A stretch of DNA of 19,736 bases from assembly GCA_003490025.1 (NCBI GenBank), contig DNJC01000117.1, positions 1 through 19,736 of the forward strand, given 5' to 3'. Source of the DNA: Geobacter sp. (GTDB taxonomy: Bacteria > Desulfobacterota > Desulfuromonadia > Geobacterales > Geobacteraceae). The stretch's first letter is position 1; every line of letters starts with the position of its first letter. Below are positions 6,838 to 13,889 of the stretch, one piece after another. Position numbers and translations under genes: made by a program. The notes beneath the pieces are model-generated. The model worked only from the letters and a program-made list of their open reading frames with translations. It ran no database searches and was not told the origin of the DNA.

Positions 6838-7733
6838 CGCGCACCCCCGCAAAGAGCGGCCTCGTTGTAGACCCGCTGCAGGTAGTCGCGGTACGAGGAG
6901 TTCGGGGTGGCGTTTATCACCTCGGCCATCCCCTTGCAGTCGAGGTATCCCATCCTGAGGGCGATCTCTTCCAGGCAGGCGATCTTCAGCCCCTGCCTCG
7001 CCTCCAGGGTCCCGATGAAGTGGGACGCCTCAAGGAGGCTTTGGTGGGTTCCGGTGTCGAGCCAGGCGATGCCCCGCCCGAGCCTCTGCACGGAGAGTTC
7101 GCCGCTGTGGAGATAGGCGAGGTTCACGTCGGTGATCTCAAGCTCGCCGCGGGGTGACGGGGCGATGGACTTGGCCACCTCGACCACGCGCCCGTCGTAG
7201 AGGTAGAGGCCGGGTACCGCGTAGTTGGACTTAGGCGACTTGGGCTTTTCCTCGATGCTCAGCACCTTGTCCTGCGTGTCGAACTCGACCACGCCGTAGC
7301 GCTCGGGGTCCTGCACGTAGTATCCGAAGATCGTCGCGCCCCCGCTGAAGTTCGCTATCAGGCGGTCGAGTTCCATCTTGCCGTAGAAGATGTTGTCTCC
7401 AAGGATCAGGCAGACCGGGTCGCCGGCGATGAACTCCTCCCCCACCAGGAAAGCCTGGGCGATCCCCTTGGGCTCCGCTTGCACCGCGTAGGTGAGACGT
7501 ATCCCCCAGCGCGAGCCGTCGCCCAGGAGCGCCTCGAAGCGCGGGGTGTCCTGCGGGGTGGAGATGATGAGGACGTCCGCTATGCCGGCCATCATCAGCG
7601 TCGCCAGCGGATAATAAATCATCGGTTTGTCGTAGACCGGCTGCAACTGCTTGCTCGCCACCATGGTCAGAGGATAGAGCCTGCTTCCGGCGCCGCCGGC
7701 CAGCAGTATCCCCTTCTTTATCCCTTGCACCAT
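6834..7733 (-). CDS. rfbA: glucose-1-phosphate thymidylyltransferase
   Basis: This 299-residue nucleotidyltransferase makes dTDP-glucose from dTTP and glucose-1-phosphate, the first step of dTDP-rhamnose and related sugar-nucleotide pathways. The nucleotide-binding signature LAGGAGSRLYPLT is at 11-23, with KQLQPVYDKPMIYYPL at 28-43, GDGSRWGI at 71-78 and the metal-binding LGDNIFYG at 111-118. Length fits RmlA/RfbA (about 290). ATG 7733 has AGGGG a few bases upstream. It is the first gene of a two-gene unit with the RmlC-like epimerase (four-base overlap). A good extended -10 promoter lies about 50 bases upstream. The product probably feeds surface polysaccharide or LPS synthesis. Confidence 0.95.
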   Translation of the reverse strand: MVQGIKKGILLAGGAGSRLYPLTMVASKQLQPVYDKPMIYYPLATLMMAGIADVLIISTPQDTPRFEALLGDGSRWGIRLTYAVQAEPKGIAQAFLVGEEFIAGDPVCLILGDNIFYGKMELDRLIANFSGGATIFGYYVQDPERYGVVEFDTQDKVLSIEEKPKSPKSNYAVPGLYLYDGRVVEVAKSIAPSPRGELEITDVNLAYLHSGELSVQRLGRGIAWLDTGTHQSLLEASHFIGTLEARQGLKIACLEEIALRMGYLDCKGMAEVINATPNSSYRDYLQRVYNEAALCGGAR

Positions 7734-7778
7734 AACACCCCTAACTGAAGCAGAAATTCACATTAATAAAATGCACTA

Positions 7779-7806
7779 TTTATCACACAGGCGCGTCCCG
7801 CGTCAA
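7779..7806 (-). promoter_or_regulatory. extended -10 promoter for rfbA
   Basis: On the minus strand TTGACG (7806-7801) and GATAAA (7784-7779) are spaced by 16 bases, with TGT just before the -10 box (an extended -10). This predicts a start near 7772 and a leader of about 40 bases before rfbA. A perfect palindrome AAGATTAATCTT at 7833-7844 and two AGGCTAA copies (7815 and 7828) lie just upstream of the -35 box and might be an operator. Confidence 0.55.
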
Positions 7807-7858
7807 ACCAATTAAGGCTAACGATCGAGGCTAAGATTAATCTTTATCTCAATCTGCG

Positions 7859-8233
7859 TTACAGAAGCTTCCGCTTCACACCCTCGTCGATGAAGCTCTC
7901 CTCGATCGCTTCCCGGACCCACGGCTCCTTGCTGCGTGAAAGGACGACCGCCGCACCCTCGGCCACGGCCGGCACGTCGCTCCAGAGAGCGTTCCTGATA
8001 TTCCTGAGCCGGTGCGGGTCGGGATTCTTCGCGCCGGTCATGTCCCGGCAGGGGCGGCAGAGAAGCGCCAGACTCTCCAGGGACGGCTCCTGGTCGGGCT
8101 GGTACTCCCACAGACGGAGTTCGTCGTCACCCTCGCACCATTCGCAGCGAAACCCGGCCCTCTTGCTGATCTGCTTGCCCAGTAGCTGTACCGACGCCAG
8201 GTGATCCTGGTGGTTTTTCTCTCCCTTGGCCAT
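7859..8233 (-). CDS. PhnA-like small zinc-binding protein
   Basis: This is a 124-residue protein with two CxxC pairs, CEWC at 30-33 and CRPC at 59-62, separated by a segment rich in acidic and hydrophobic residues. RAGFRCEWC, LALLCRPCRD, the NALWSDVPAV stretch (81-90) and the tail resemble the N-terminal half of PhnA-annotated proteins (COG2824-like), where similar CELC...C..C and MWS.VPAV segments occur. It may instead be scored as an HNH-like fold; I see no clear HNH catalytic residues. Despite the PhnA name, family members have no established role in phosphonate use. ATG 8233 has a GAGGGGGG ribosome site close upstream, and a promoter is visible at 8277-8304. It is a single gene, divergent from sfsA. 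Function unknown. Confidence 0.7.
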   Translation of the reverse strand: MAKGEKNHQDHLASVQLLGKQISKRAGFRCEWCEGDDELRLWEYQPDQEPSLESLALLCRPCRDMTGAKNPDPHRLRNIRNALWSDVPAVAEGAAVVLSRSKEPWVREAIEESFIDEGVKRKLL

Positions 8234-8276
8234 GTCACCCCCCTCGCGCCGGCACCCCGGGGCGATCCAGCCCCTG

Positions 8277-8304
8277 AGTGTAGCAGAATGGCCAACCAGA
8301 TCAA
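8277..8304 (-). promoter_or_regulatory. extended -10 promoter for the PhnA-like gene
   Basis: On the minus strand TTGATC (8304-8299) and TACACT (8282-8277) are spaced by 16 bases, with TGC just before the -10 box. The predicted start near 8270 gives a leader of about 37 bases. Confidence 0.55.
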
Positions 8305-8313
8305 TACATTTCT

Positions 8314-8370
8314 GGTCCCGGGACCCCGCTTGCCCCCCGCTTCATTTTTGGCTGGACAGAAGAAGCGGGG
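8314..8370. repeat. palindromes in the PhnA-like/sfsA divergent region
   Basis: The divergent 8234-8435 gap holds a 12-base perfect palindrome, GGTCCCGGGACC (8314-8325). It also holds a 9-base inverted repeat, CCCCGCTTC (8335-8343) with GAAGCGGGG (8362-8370), around an 18-base loop. Neither has a T-run, so they look like protein-binding sites or a structured leader rather than terminators. I could not identify a clear promoter for sfsA. Confidence 0.4.
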
Positions 8371-8435
8371 AGCGGGTAAGCTTTCTCCACTTTTCACCGC
8401 AACCCCGCCAGCCCCGGAACAGGAACAACGTCCTC

Positions 8436-9131
8436 ATGAAACTGCCGCACCCGCTTTTCCACGGCACACTGATACGCCGCTACCAGCGCTTTCTCGCCGA
8501 CGTCGAACTGGACGACGGCACCGTGGTCACCGCCCACACGCCGAACACCGGGAGCATGATGGGATGCGCCACCCCGGGGAACCGGGTGCTCCTCTCCATG
8601 AGCGCCAACCCGGGCAGGAAATACCCGCACAGCTGGGAACTGGTCCACGCCGACGGGATCTGGGTCGGGATCAACACGCAGCTTCCCAACCTCCTGGTCA
8701 GGGAGGCGATCGAGAACGGGACGGTGGCGGAACTCGGCGGTTACCGGCAGATCCGCGGCGAGGTCGCTTACGGCAGCGGGAGCAGGATCGACCTCCTCCT
8801 CTCCGGGGAGAGCGGGCTTTGCTACGTCGAGGTGAAGAACGTCACCCTGGTCCGGTCGCGCCGCGCCCTGTTCCCGGACGCGGTGAGCGCCCGCGCCCAG
8901 AAGCACCTGAGGGAGCTCATGGAGATGGTCAGCCTCGGGCACCGCGCCGTGAACTTCTTCGTGGTGCAGCGGGAGGACGGGGAGGCCGTTTCCCCGGCCG
9001 ACGCCATCGACCCGGCCTACGGCTCGGTCCTGAGGGAGGCGAAGGCCTACGGCGTCGAACTCCTCGCCTACCAGGCGAGCGTCACCAGGACCGAGGTGCG
9101 CCTGGTCCGGCCGATCCCGATAATACTGTGA
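8436..9131 (+). CDS. sfsA: SfsA family DNA-binding / nuclease-fold protein
   Basis: This 231-residue protein matches SfsA (sugar fermentation stimulation protein) along its full length. Marks are the N-terminal OB-like part with LIRRYQRFLADVEL (12-25) and AHTPNTGSM (33-41), then a PD-(D/E)XK nuclease-like core with GSRIDLLL (Asp119) and YVEVKNVTLV (Glu132, Lys134), and FPDAVSARAQKHLREL at 146-161. E. coli SfsA binds DNA and was linked to maltose gene activation; its true biochemical role remains unclear. I chose ATG 8436 because it matches the family N-terminus; the open frame back to 8226 has no credible start. AGGA at 8421-8424 lies 11 bases upstream and could pair with TCCT at 8431-8434. 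A palindromic repeat follows seven bases after the stop. Confidence 0.93.
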   Translation: MKLPHPLFHGTLIRRYQRFLADVELDDGTVVTAHTPNTGSMMGCATPGNRVLLSMSANPGRKYPHSWELVHADGIWVGINTQLPNLLVREAIENGTVAELGGYRQIRGEVAYGSGSRIDLLLSGESGLCYVEVKNVTLVRSRRALFPDAVSARAQKHLRELMEMVSLGHRAVNFFVVQREDGEAVSPADAIDPAYGSVLREAKAYGVELLAYQASVTRTEVRLVRPIPIIL

Positions 9132-9137
9132 GACAGA

Positions 9138-9165
9138 GTAGGGGCGAATAATCATTCGCCCCTAC
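9138..9165. repeat. 28-base perfect palindromic repeat
   Basis: GTAGGGGCGAAT (9138-9149) and ATTCGCCCCTAC (9154-9165) form a perfect 12-base-pair stem with an AATC loop, starting six bases after the sfsA stop. There is no immediate T-run. This GTAGGGGCGAA...TTCGCCCCTAC style is familiar as an interspersed REP/MITE-like palindrome in bacterial genomes. It may also protect the sfsA mRNA end or act as a weak terminator. Confidence 0.7.
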
Positions 9166-9172
9166 GCCTTAA

Positions 9173-9198
9173 TCTGTTTCTAAGGGTCTGTTTCTAAG
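9173..9198 (+). repeat. two direct copies of a 12-base word
   Basis: TCTGTTTCTAAG occurs at 9173-9184 and again at 9187-9198 (period 14), ending three bases before the -35 box of the next promoter. The position suits a tandem activator or repressor site, but slippage duplication is equally possible. Confidence 0.5.
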
Positions 9199-9201
9199 CA
9201 T

Positions 9202-9229
9202 TTGACAACATTTCGAAAGACGCTACAGT
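9202..9229 (+). promoter_or_regulatory. sigma70-type promoter for the 9252-10167 gene pair
   Basis: A perfect -35 box TTGACA (9202-9207) is followed after 16 bases by TACAGT (9224-9229). Transcription would start near 9236, leaving a very short leader with GAGGG (9243-9247) before ATG 9252. Confidence 0.55.
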
Positions 9230-9251
9230 TATACCCATTGCCGAGGGTCCA

Positions 9252-9716
9252 ATGAGAATGCAGAGGTTCACGATCTATGCAAAGGAAAGCGGCGTCGAGA
9301 TATCCCCTGCCGAGAAGAGGCAGCAGGGTAAGCCCGCGGAGGGGAGAGTAGCGCTCCGGTTCTTCCGGCTGGCGGCCGGCGCCCACCAGATCCGCTTCCT
9401 CGCCGAGCCATGGGAGGCGTTCGAACTCTCCCGCAGGATCGCGGCGGTCCAGGCGGACGGGGGAAAGGAGAGCCTGACCCACCGCTTCGAGTCGGCGGAG
9501 GGGGAGACGGTCACCAAACTGAGCGTGGAGTGCTACCAGAGAAACGGCAAGAAGGGGTACGCCTTATCCGTACAGCGGGGGGAGGAGAGCATCAACGTGG
9601 CGGCGCAGCTGGGTGAGTTCCTCTTCGCCGCCGAATTCCTGAAGCAGCTCTCGGTGTCGCAGTCCTGGGTGGAACAGGTAACGCCGAAACAGTCACAAGC
9701 GGCAGAGCAGGCCTAA
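9252..9716 (+). CDS. hypothetical protein (154 aa), partner of RsbW-like regulator
   Basis: I do not recognise this 154-residue protein. It is predicted soluble, with no signal peptide or membrane segment. It begins with a beta-strand-like RFTIYAKESGVEISP (5-19) and a Lys/Gln-rich linker, followed by alternating strand-like segments: VALRFFRLAAG, HQIRFLAEPWEAFELSRRI, VTKLSVECYQRNGKKGYALSVQR. It ends with a helix-like FLFAAEFLKQLSVSQSWVEQV and a polar Gln/Ala tail. The strand pattern with basic turns (RNGKKG) could suit nucleic-acid or ligand binding, but this is speculation. ATG 9252 has GAGGG four bases upstream. The stop is one base before the start of the RsbW-like gene, so the two are translated together and may act together. 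Confidence 0.7.
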   Translation: MRMQRFTIYAKESGVEISPAEKRQQGKPAEGRVALRFFRLAAGAHQIRFLAEPWEAFELSRRIAAVQADGGKESLTHRFESAEGETVTKLSVECYQRNGKKGYALSVQRGEESINVAAQLGEFLFAAEFLKQLSVSQSWVEQVTPKQSQAAEQA

Positions 9717-9717
9717 C

Positions 9718-10167
9718 GTGGTGGTAATGAAAAAGGCAACCAAGACGCTACATCTTAGCATCGAAAGCAGGCTGAGCGACGTAGCCCTGGTCGGACATGC
9801 CGTCCGGGGCATCTGTGCCTGCTCCCCTCTCAAGGAAGAAGCCTACGGTGAGATGGAGGTCTGCGTAGTCGAGGCGCTGAACAACGCCATCACCCACGCC
9901 TACCGCCGGCAGGAGGGGTTCCGGGTCGACACCTCCATCACCCTGCACCACGACAGGATCGCCTTCGAGGTCTCCGACACCGGCAAGTCGATCGAGGAGT
10001 TCGCCCCCCGAAGCCTCGAATTCGACCCCGAGGAGATCGGGTCGATCCCGGAAAACGGCATGGGGCTTTTCATCATCGAGACCATCATGGACGAGGTGAG
10101 CTACAACTCCAGGGAGGGCAGGAACACCCTCTCCTTCTGCAGGTACTTCACGCAGCCGCAGGCCTGA
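9718..10167 (+). CDS. RsbW-type ATP-binding regulator (anti-sigma factor / serine kinase fold)
   Basis: This 149-residue single-domain GHKL ATPase is of the HATPase_c_2 (RsbW/SpoIIAB) type. The N box is EALNNAITHAY (52-62), the G1 box is DTGKS (87-91) and the G2 box is NGMGLFII (113-120). Such proteins bind sigma factors or STAS-domain antagonists and can phosphorylate the antagonist on serine. No sigma factor, STAS protein or PP2C phosphatase lies in the window, so the partner is unknown. In delta-proteobacteria such orphans often work with PP2C response regulators rather than with sigma B. The start is taken as GTG 9718 (AGG six bases upstream); ATG 9727 is an alternative that shortens the protein by three residues. 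It directly follows the 154-residue unknown gene and ends 17 bases from the stop of the convergent helicase gene. Confidence 0.85.
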   Translation: MVVMKKATKTLHLSIESRLSDVALVGHAVRGICACSPLKEEAYGEMEVCVVEALNNAITHAYRRQEGFRVDTSITLHHDRIAFEVSDTGKSIEEFAPRSLEFDPEEIGSIPENGMGLFIIETIMDEVSYNSREGRNTLSFCRYFTQPQA

Positions 10168-10184
10168 ACCACCCCGTCGCAACC

Positions 10185-13100
10185 CTACCCCAGCAGGAAA
10201 TCGAAATCCTCCCGGCTGATCGCCCCGGCCCCCTCGTGCTCCGCGCTCTCCAGGATGGCCCGGTACAGCTTGAGCTTCCGCTTCTTCAGCTCCATCATCT
10301 TCTCCTCGATGCTGTGCCGCATCAAAAGACGCGTGATGGTCACCTGCCGCAGCTGCCCGATCCGGTGCGCCCGGTCCGAGGCCTGGTTCTCCACCGCGGG
10401 GTTCCACCAGGGGTCGAGGTGGAAGACGTAGGAGGCGCGGGTGAGATTCAACCCCCTCCCCCCCGCCTTCAGGCTCAGCAGGAAGACCCCCGGCTCGGTC
10501 GAGCCCTGGAAGTTCTGCACCAGCTCCTTCCTGCGCGAGACCGGAGTGGAGCCGTCCAGCCTGGAGCAGTCGATCCCGTGCTGGCCGAGCCCCTCCTGCA
10601 CGATGTCGAGAAACGAGGTGAACTGGGAAAAGACCAGCACGCTGTGCCCCTCGGCGAAGAGTTCCCGCAGCTGGTCCACCAGGAAGTCGATCTTGGGCGA
10701 GCGGTCCGGGGCGCCGGGAAGGACCAGCTTGGAACTCAGGCAGATCTGGCGCAGCTTGAGGATGGCGGTGAGCGCTATGATGCGCGCCTGCCCCGGCGCG
10801 TTCTGCGTGTAGGCCTGGGCCACGGTCTCCTTCACCTTGGCGACGGTCCGGGCATAGAGAGCCTTCTGCCGCGGGCTCATCTCCAGGTAGATGTCTGTCT
10901 CCACCTTCGGGGGGAGTTCGTCCGCGATCATGTCCTTCGACCTTCTCAGTATGAAGGGGTGGGTGCGCCTGATCAGCGTCTCCATGAAGCCCCCGTCCTC
11001 CCTCCCGATCTGCCTGCGGAACTGTTCGTAAGGGCCGAGGAGCCCCGGAACCGCGAGATCCATCACGGAGAAGAATTCCCCCAGGTGGTTCTCGACCGGG
11101 GTCCCGGTGAGCGTCACCTTGAACTTTCCCCTGAGCCTTCTCACCGCGCCGGTGGTCTCGGCGTGTATGTTCTTCACCGCCTGGGCCTCGTCGAAGACGA
11201 TGACGTGGAACGGGATATCCCGCAGGAGATCGATGTCGCGCTGGATGACGCCGTAGCTCGTCAGCACCAGGTCGAGCCCGTCGAACTCCGCACGGCGCCC
11301 CTGCCCGCGGTAGACCCCCACCTTGAGCGAAGGGTAGAAGCGCGCCAGCTCGCTCTCCCAGTTGAAGATCAAGGTCGGCGGGACCACGACCAGGTGCGGC
11401 AACGCGGCGGGGAGGTCGGAGGCGATGATCCCCTCTTTCAGGCCGGCCATGAGGGCGATGGCCTGGATGGTCTTGCCAAGCCCCATGTCGTCGGCGAGGC
11501 AGGCGCCGAAGCGGTGCTGGTAGAGGAAGGCGAGCCAGCTGTAGCCGTCGACCTGGTAGTTGCGCAGCGTCGCCTTGAGGTTCGCGGGGGGGGACCTTCT
11601 CGGGATCTCCTCGAAGCGGGTGAGGCTCTCGAAGATCCGCTCGTCCTCGGGCGACAGGAGCACCCGCACCCCGTTGCGCCTGAGCGCGATCCAGTCGAGG
11701 ATCTGCAGGCGCGGCACCCGCACCACCTCCCGCCTGCCACCCTCCGAGAAGAGGGAAAGGGTGCCGACGCTCTGCTCGTCAAGGACGACGAGGCTTCCCC
11801 CCTTCCGGAACACGCCTCCCCCCTGGAACGCCTGCATCAGCTCCGCCTCGTCGACCAGTTCTCCCTCCCAGCGGATCTCCGGACGAAGCTCGAACCAGTC
11901 TATGCTGGAACGGGTCGCGTCGAGGGTGAAGGACCAGGAGACGGTCTTCAGTTCCTCCCCCCCGATGGCGAGTGAGAACCCTTTGGCCGCGAGAGCGCTG
12001 CAGAGCCGGGAGAGGCTCCGCATCAGGAGCTTGCGATCCAGCGTCATCTCGCCCGGCCGCTCCGCCTGCCACAGGATGTCGATGCCGAAGAAGTCGCAGG
12101 CAAGCTCAAGAAGCCTCCCCTGGCGCTCCCCGTCGAGGGATACGGCAAGCCACTCCCCGTCGTCGGAAAGTTGCAGCATGGCGGCCGGCTCGCACGCCTG
12201 CTGCCAGAAGCCGTTGATGACGTTACGCGCCTCCGCCCTCACGCCGCGCTTGAAGAACTCAGGGGTGTCCAGCGCCTGGCGCACGACCCTCTCCCGGTCT
12301 CCCGGGCTCTTGCCGGACAGGGAGGCGAAGCACGCCCTGATCACCGCGTTCACCCGTTTCTTCGCCTTGAGCGGCTGCGGGAGCTGGGCGCGCCCATGGG
12401 AGGTGAAGAAGGCAAAGAGCGTGGCGGGAAGCGCGAAGGTTATCCCATCGGCGACCCCCTCGGCGGCAACGCCGACCGTGTCGGCAATCTCGCCGATATT
12501 CAGCCGGTAACGGGGCTCCACCACCCTCGGCTGCACCCGAACGCTCCTGACAGATAAAGCTGTGCGCCTGCGGAAGTCGGGCATGTCGTTTTCCCTGACG
12601 CAGAACTGCAGGGCGTTGAAGATGCGGGCCGCGAAGCGGAAGGTTTCCTCCTCGCGCACCAGTTCCGCGTCCGGGATCTGCTCCACCCTGGCGAAGAGGG
12701 TCCGGTACAGGTCGGCGCCGGCGTCGTCCGCCTTGTAAATCAGGGAGTTGCGCAGGTCGAAATGGTACCCCTGCCAGACAAAGGAATCGTGGTCGAGCGG
12801 GGTCTGGTCGTTCAGCGCCAGTTTCACCCACAGCTCTGCCTTGCGCAGGTCGAGCTGCAACAGTACCGTCCGCTTCACGGAGGGATCAAAGACCAGGGGA
12901 ACAAGGGTGTCCGCCGAGGCGTAAAGGATGGGGAACCTGCCGCGGAACCTGGACAGGAACTCCTCGATGCACCTGCCGCGCAGGGCGGACGAGTGCATGA
13001 GCCTCAGGAACTCACGGATGGCGGGGGGAAGAGCGGCGTCGAAAGGGGTTACGGGGACCTGGTCCTGCATGAGGCGCATCCGGAGGTCCCCCTGCTGCCG

Positions 13101-13556
13101 GTCGACGACCAGGGAGTAGCGCCCCTCGACGGGAGGAGCCGCGGCCTGCTCCTCAAGGCCGCCCTCGGAGCGCACCTCCACCAGCGCGCTGCGGAGCGTA
13201 TCGAGGTACTCCTTCGGGAGTTGCAGCATCGGGAAGGAGGCGGGAGAAAGGGCCTTCTTCACCGTGGCGAGAGAGGCGACGAGGTGGGCGCAGCGCCCGC
13301 GGGGGCTCCAGGCGCCGCAGTCGCATGAACTGGAGAGCTCCCCTTGCGCGAGCTTGAGCGTTACCCGATGGGTCTGCGGGTCGGCGATCTCCACGGTCAG
13401 GGTGGTCCCGTCCTCGCTCCAGCCGATGGAAGAGACCGGACTCCTCTTGCACAGCTCGAAGCCGTTGAAGAGATGCACCTTGTCCGCCAGCGCGTATATG
13501 ACTTCCGCAGGCATCTGGAACAGATGCCTGAGCAGGGCGTTGCCCATAGTATCCAT
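10185..13556 (-). CDS. SNF2-family helicase with N-terminal SWIM zinc motif
   Basis: This 1123-residue Swi2/Snf2 ATPase resembles the large bacterial DEAD/DEAH (HepA-like) helicases. A SWIM zinc motif CxC-x8-CxH lies at residues 78-91 (CDC...CAH). A long middle region (about 100-640) with a helicase-associated character precedes the ATPase core. In the core, the QVDGYSWL region is near 668, Walker A is GLGKT at 692-696, motif II is DEAQ at 789-792 and motif III is LTGTP at 816-820. The C-terminal RecA lobe has LVFSQFTSFLDIV near 974 and DRAHRIGQ at 1061-1068. Such enzymes translocate on DNA and remodel protein-DNA or RNA polymerase complexes; the specific substrate here is unknown. ATG 13556 has GGGAG about ten bases upstream; ATG 13547 is also possible. 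It is a single gene, without partner nuclease or methylase genes. Confidence 0.92.
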   Translation of the reverse strand: MDTMGNALLRHLFQMPAEVIYALADKVHLFNGFELCKRSPVSSIGWSEDGTTLTVEIADPQTHRVTLKLAQGELSSSCDCGAWSPRGRCAHLVASLATVKKALSPASFPMLQLPKEYLDTLRSALVEVRSEGGLEEQAAAPPVEGRYSLVVDRQQGDLRMRLMQDQVPVTPFDAALPPAIREFLRLMHSSALRGRCIEEFLSRFRGRFPILYASADTLVPLVFDPSVKRTVLLQLDLRKAELWVKLALNDQTPLDHDSFVWQGYHFDLRNSLIYKADDAGADLYRTLFARVEQIPDAELVREEETFRFAARIFNALQFCVRENDMPDFRRRTALSVRSVRVQPRVVEPRYRLNIGEIADTVGVAAEGVADGITFALPATLFAFFTSHGRAQLPQPLKAKKRVNAVIRACFASLSGKSPGDRERVVRQALDTPEFFKRGVRAEARNVINGFWQQACEPAAMLQLSDDGEWLAVSLDGERQGRLLELACDFFGIDILWQAERPGEMTLDRKLLMRSLSRLCSALAAKGFSLAIGGEELKTVSWSFTLDATRSSIDWFELRPEIRWEGELVDEAELMQAFQGGGVFRKGGSLVVLDEQSVGTLSLFSEGGRREVVRVPRLQILDWIALRRNGVRVLLSPEDERIFESLTRFEEIPRRSPPANLKATLRNYQVDGYSWLAFLYQHRFGACLADDMGLGKTIQAIALMAGLKEGIIASDLPAALPHLVVVPPTLIFNWESELARFYPSLKVGVYRGQGRRAEFDGLDLVLTSYGVIQRDIDLLRDIPFHVIVFDEAQAVKNIHAETTGAVRRLRGKFKVTLTGTPVENHLGEFFSVMDLAVPGLLGPYEQFRRQIGREDGGFMETLIRRTHPFILRRSKDMIADELPPKVETDIYLEMSPRQKALYARTVAKVKETVAQAYTQNAPGQARIIALTAILKLRQICLSSKLVLPGAPDRSPKIDFLVDQLRELFAEGHSVLVFSQFTSFLDIVQEGLGQHGIDCSRLDGSTPVSRRKELVQNFQGSTEPGVFLLSLKAGGRGLNLTRASYVFHLDPWWNPAVENQASDRAHRIGQLRQVTITRLLMRHSIEEKMMELKKRKLKLYRAILESAEHEGAGAISREDFDFLLG

Positions 13557-13889
13557 CGACCGAACTCTCCCACCTGGGTCTGCGAGTAACGAACCGTTTA
13601 AGTTACCAGAAACCGGTTCTCAATACAACAGCACCTTGAGTAAAGGGAAATGGGGAGCGTGGAACAGCGGCGAAGGAGGTGGCGGATGGAACGGATCGGG
13701 CGGTAATGGTCGGCATTGCGGCGGGATTGCGGGCGGGAGATAAAAAAATGGGGACGGCGTTGACCGTCCCCGAAAAAGGAGACCCTGGAGAAATTTTGGG
13801 GATTTCTTCGGGTGTTCACTGATATCTATCGGAGCTGCGACGCGAGACTTTAATTAATTTTTCGCCGACCCCGAAAAAAATTTCCGTCC
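13557..13889. other. 333-base intergenic region between nudC and the SNF2 gene
   Basis: There is no convincing gene here. Near the helicase end is a palindrome AACCGGTT (13611-13618) inside a wider GAACCG/CGGTTC dyad (13591-13619). It overlaps a weak promoter-like match on the minus strand (TTGAGA, then TAAACG after 17 bases). The middle is purine- and G-rich on the plus strand and contains a strong AAGGAGG (13673-13679) six bases before an ATG that opens only six codons. Next come the 13750-13771 terminator, an AGAAAT/ATTTCT dyad (13789-13807) and a TTTTTCG/CGAAAAA dyad (13858-13878) close to the nudC stop. Confidence 0.55.
13750..13771 (-). terminator. rho-independent terminator downstream of nudC
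   Basis: On the minus strand, GGGGACGG, a 6-base loop and CCGTCCCC form a perfect 8-base-pair stem, followed directly by ATTTTTTTA. It lies about 120 bases after the nudC stop and upstream of the SNF2 gene, so it should separate those two transcripts. The plus strand has A-runs, not T-runs, after the stem, which fixes the direction. Confidence 0.8.
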
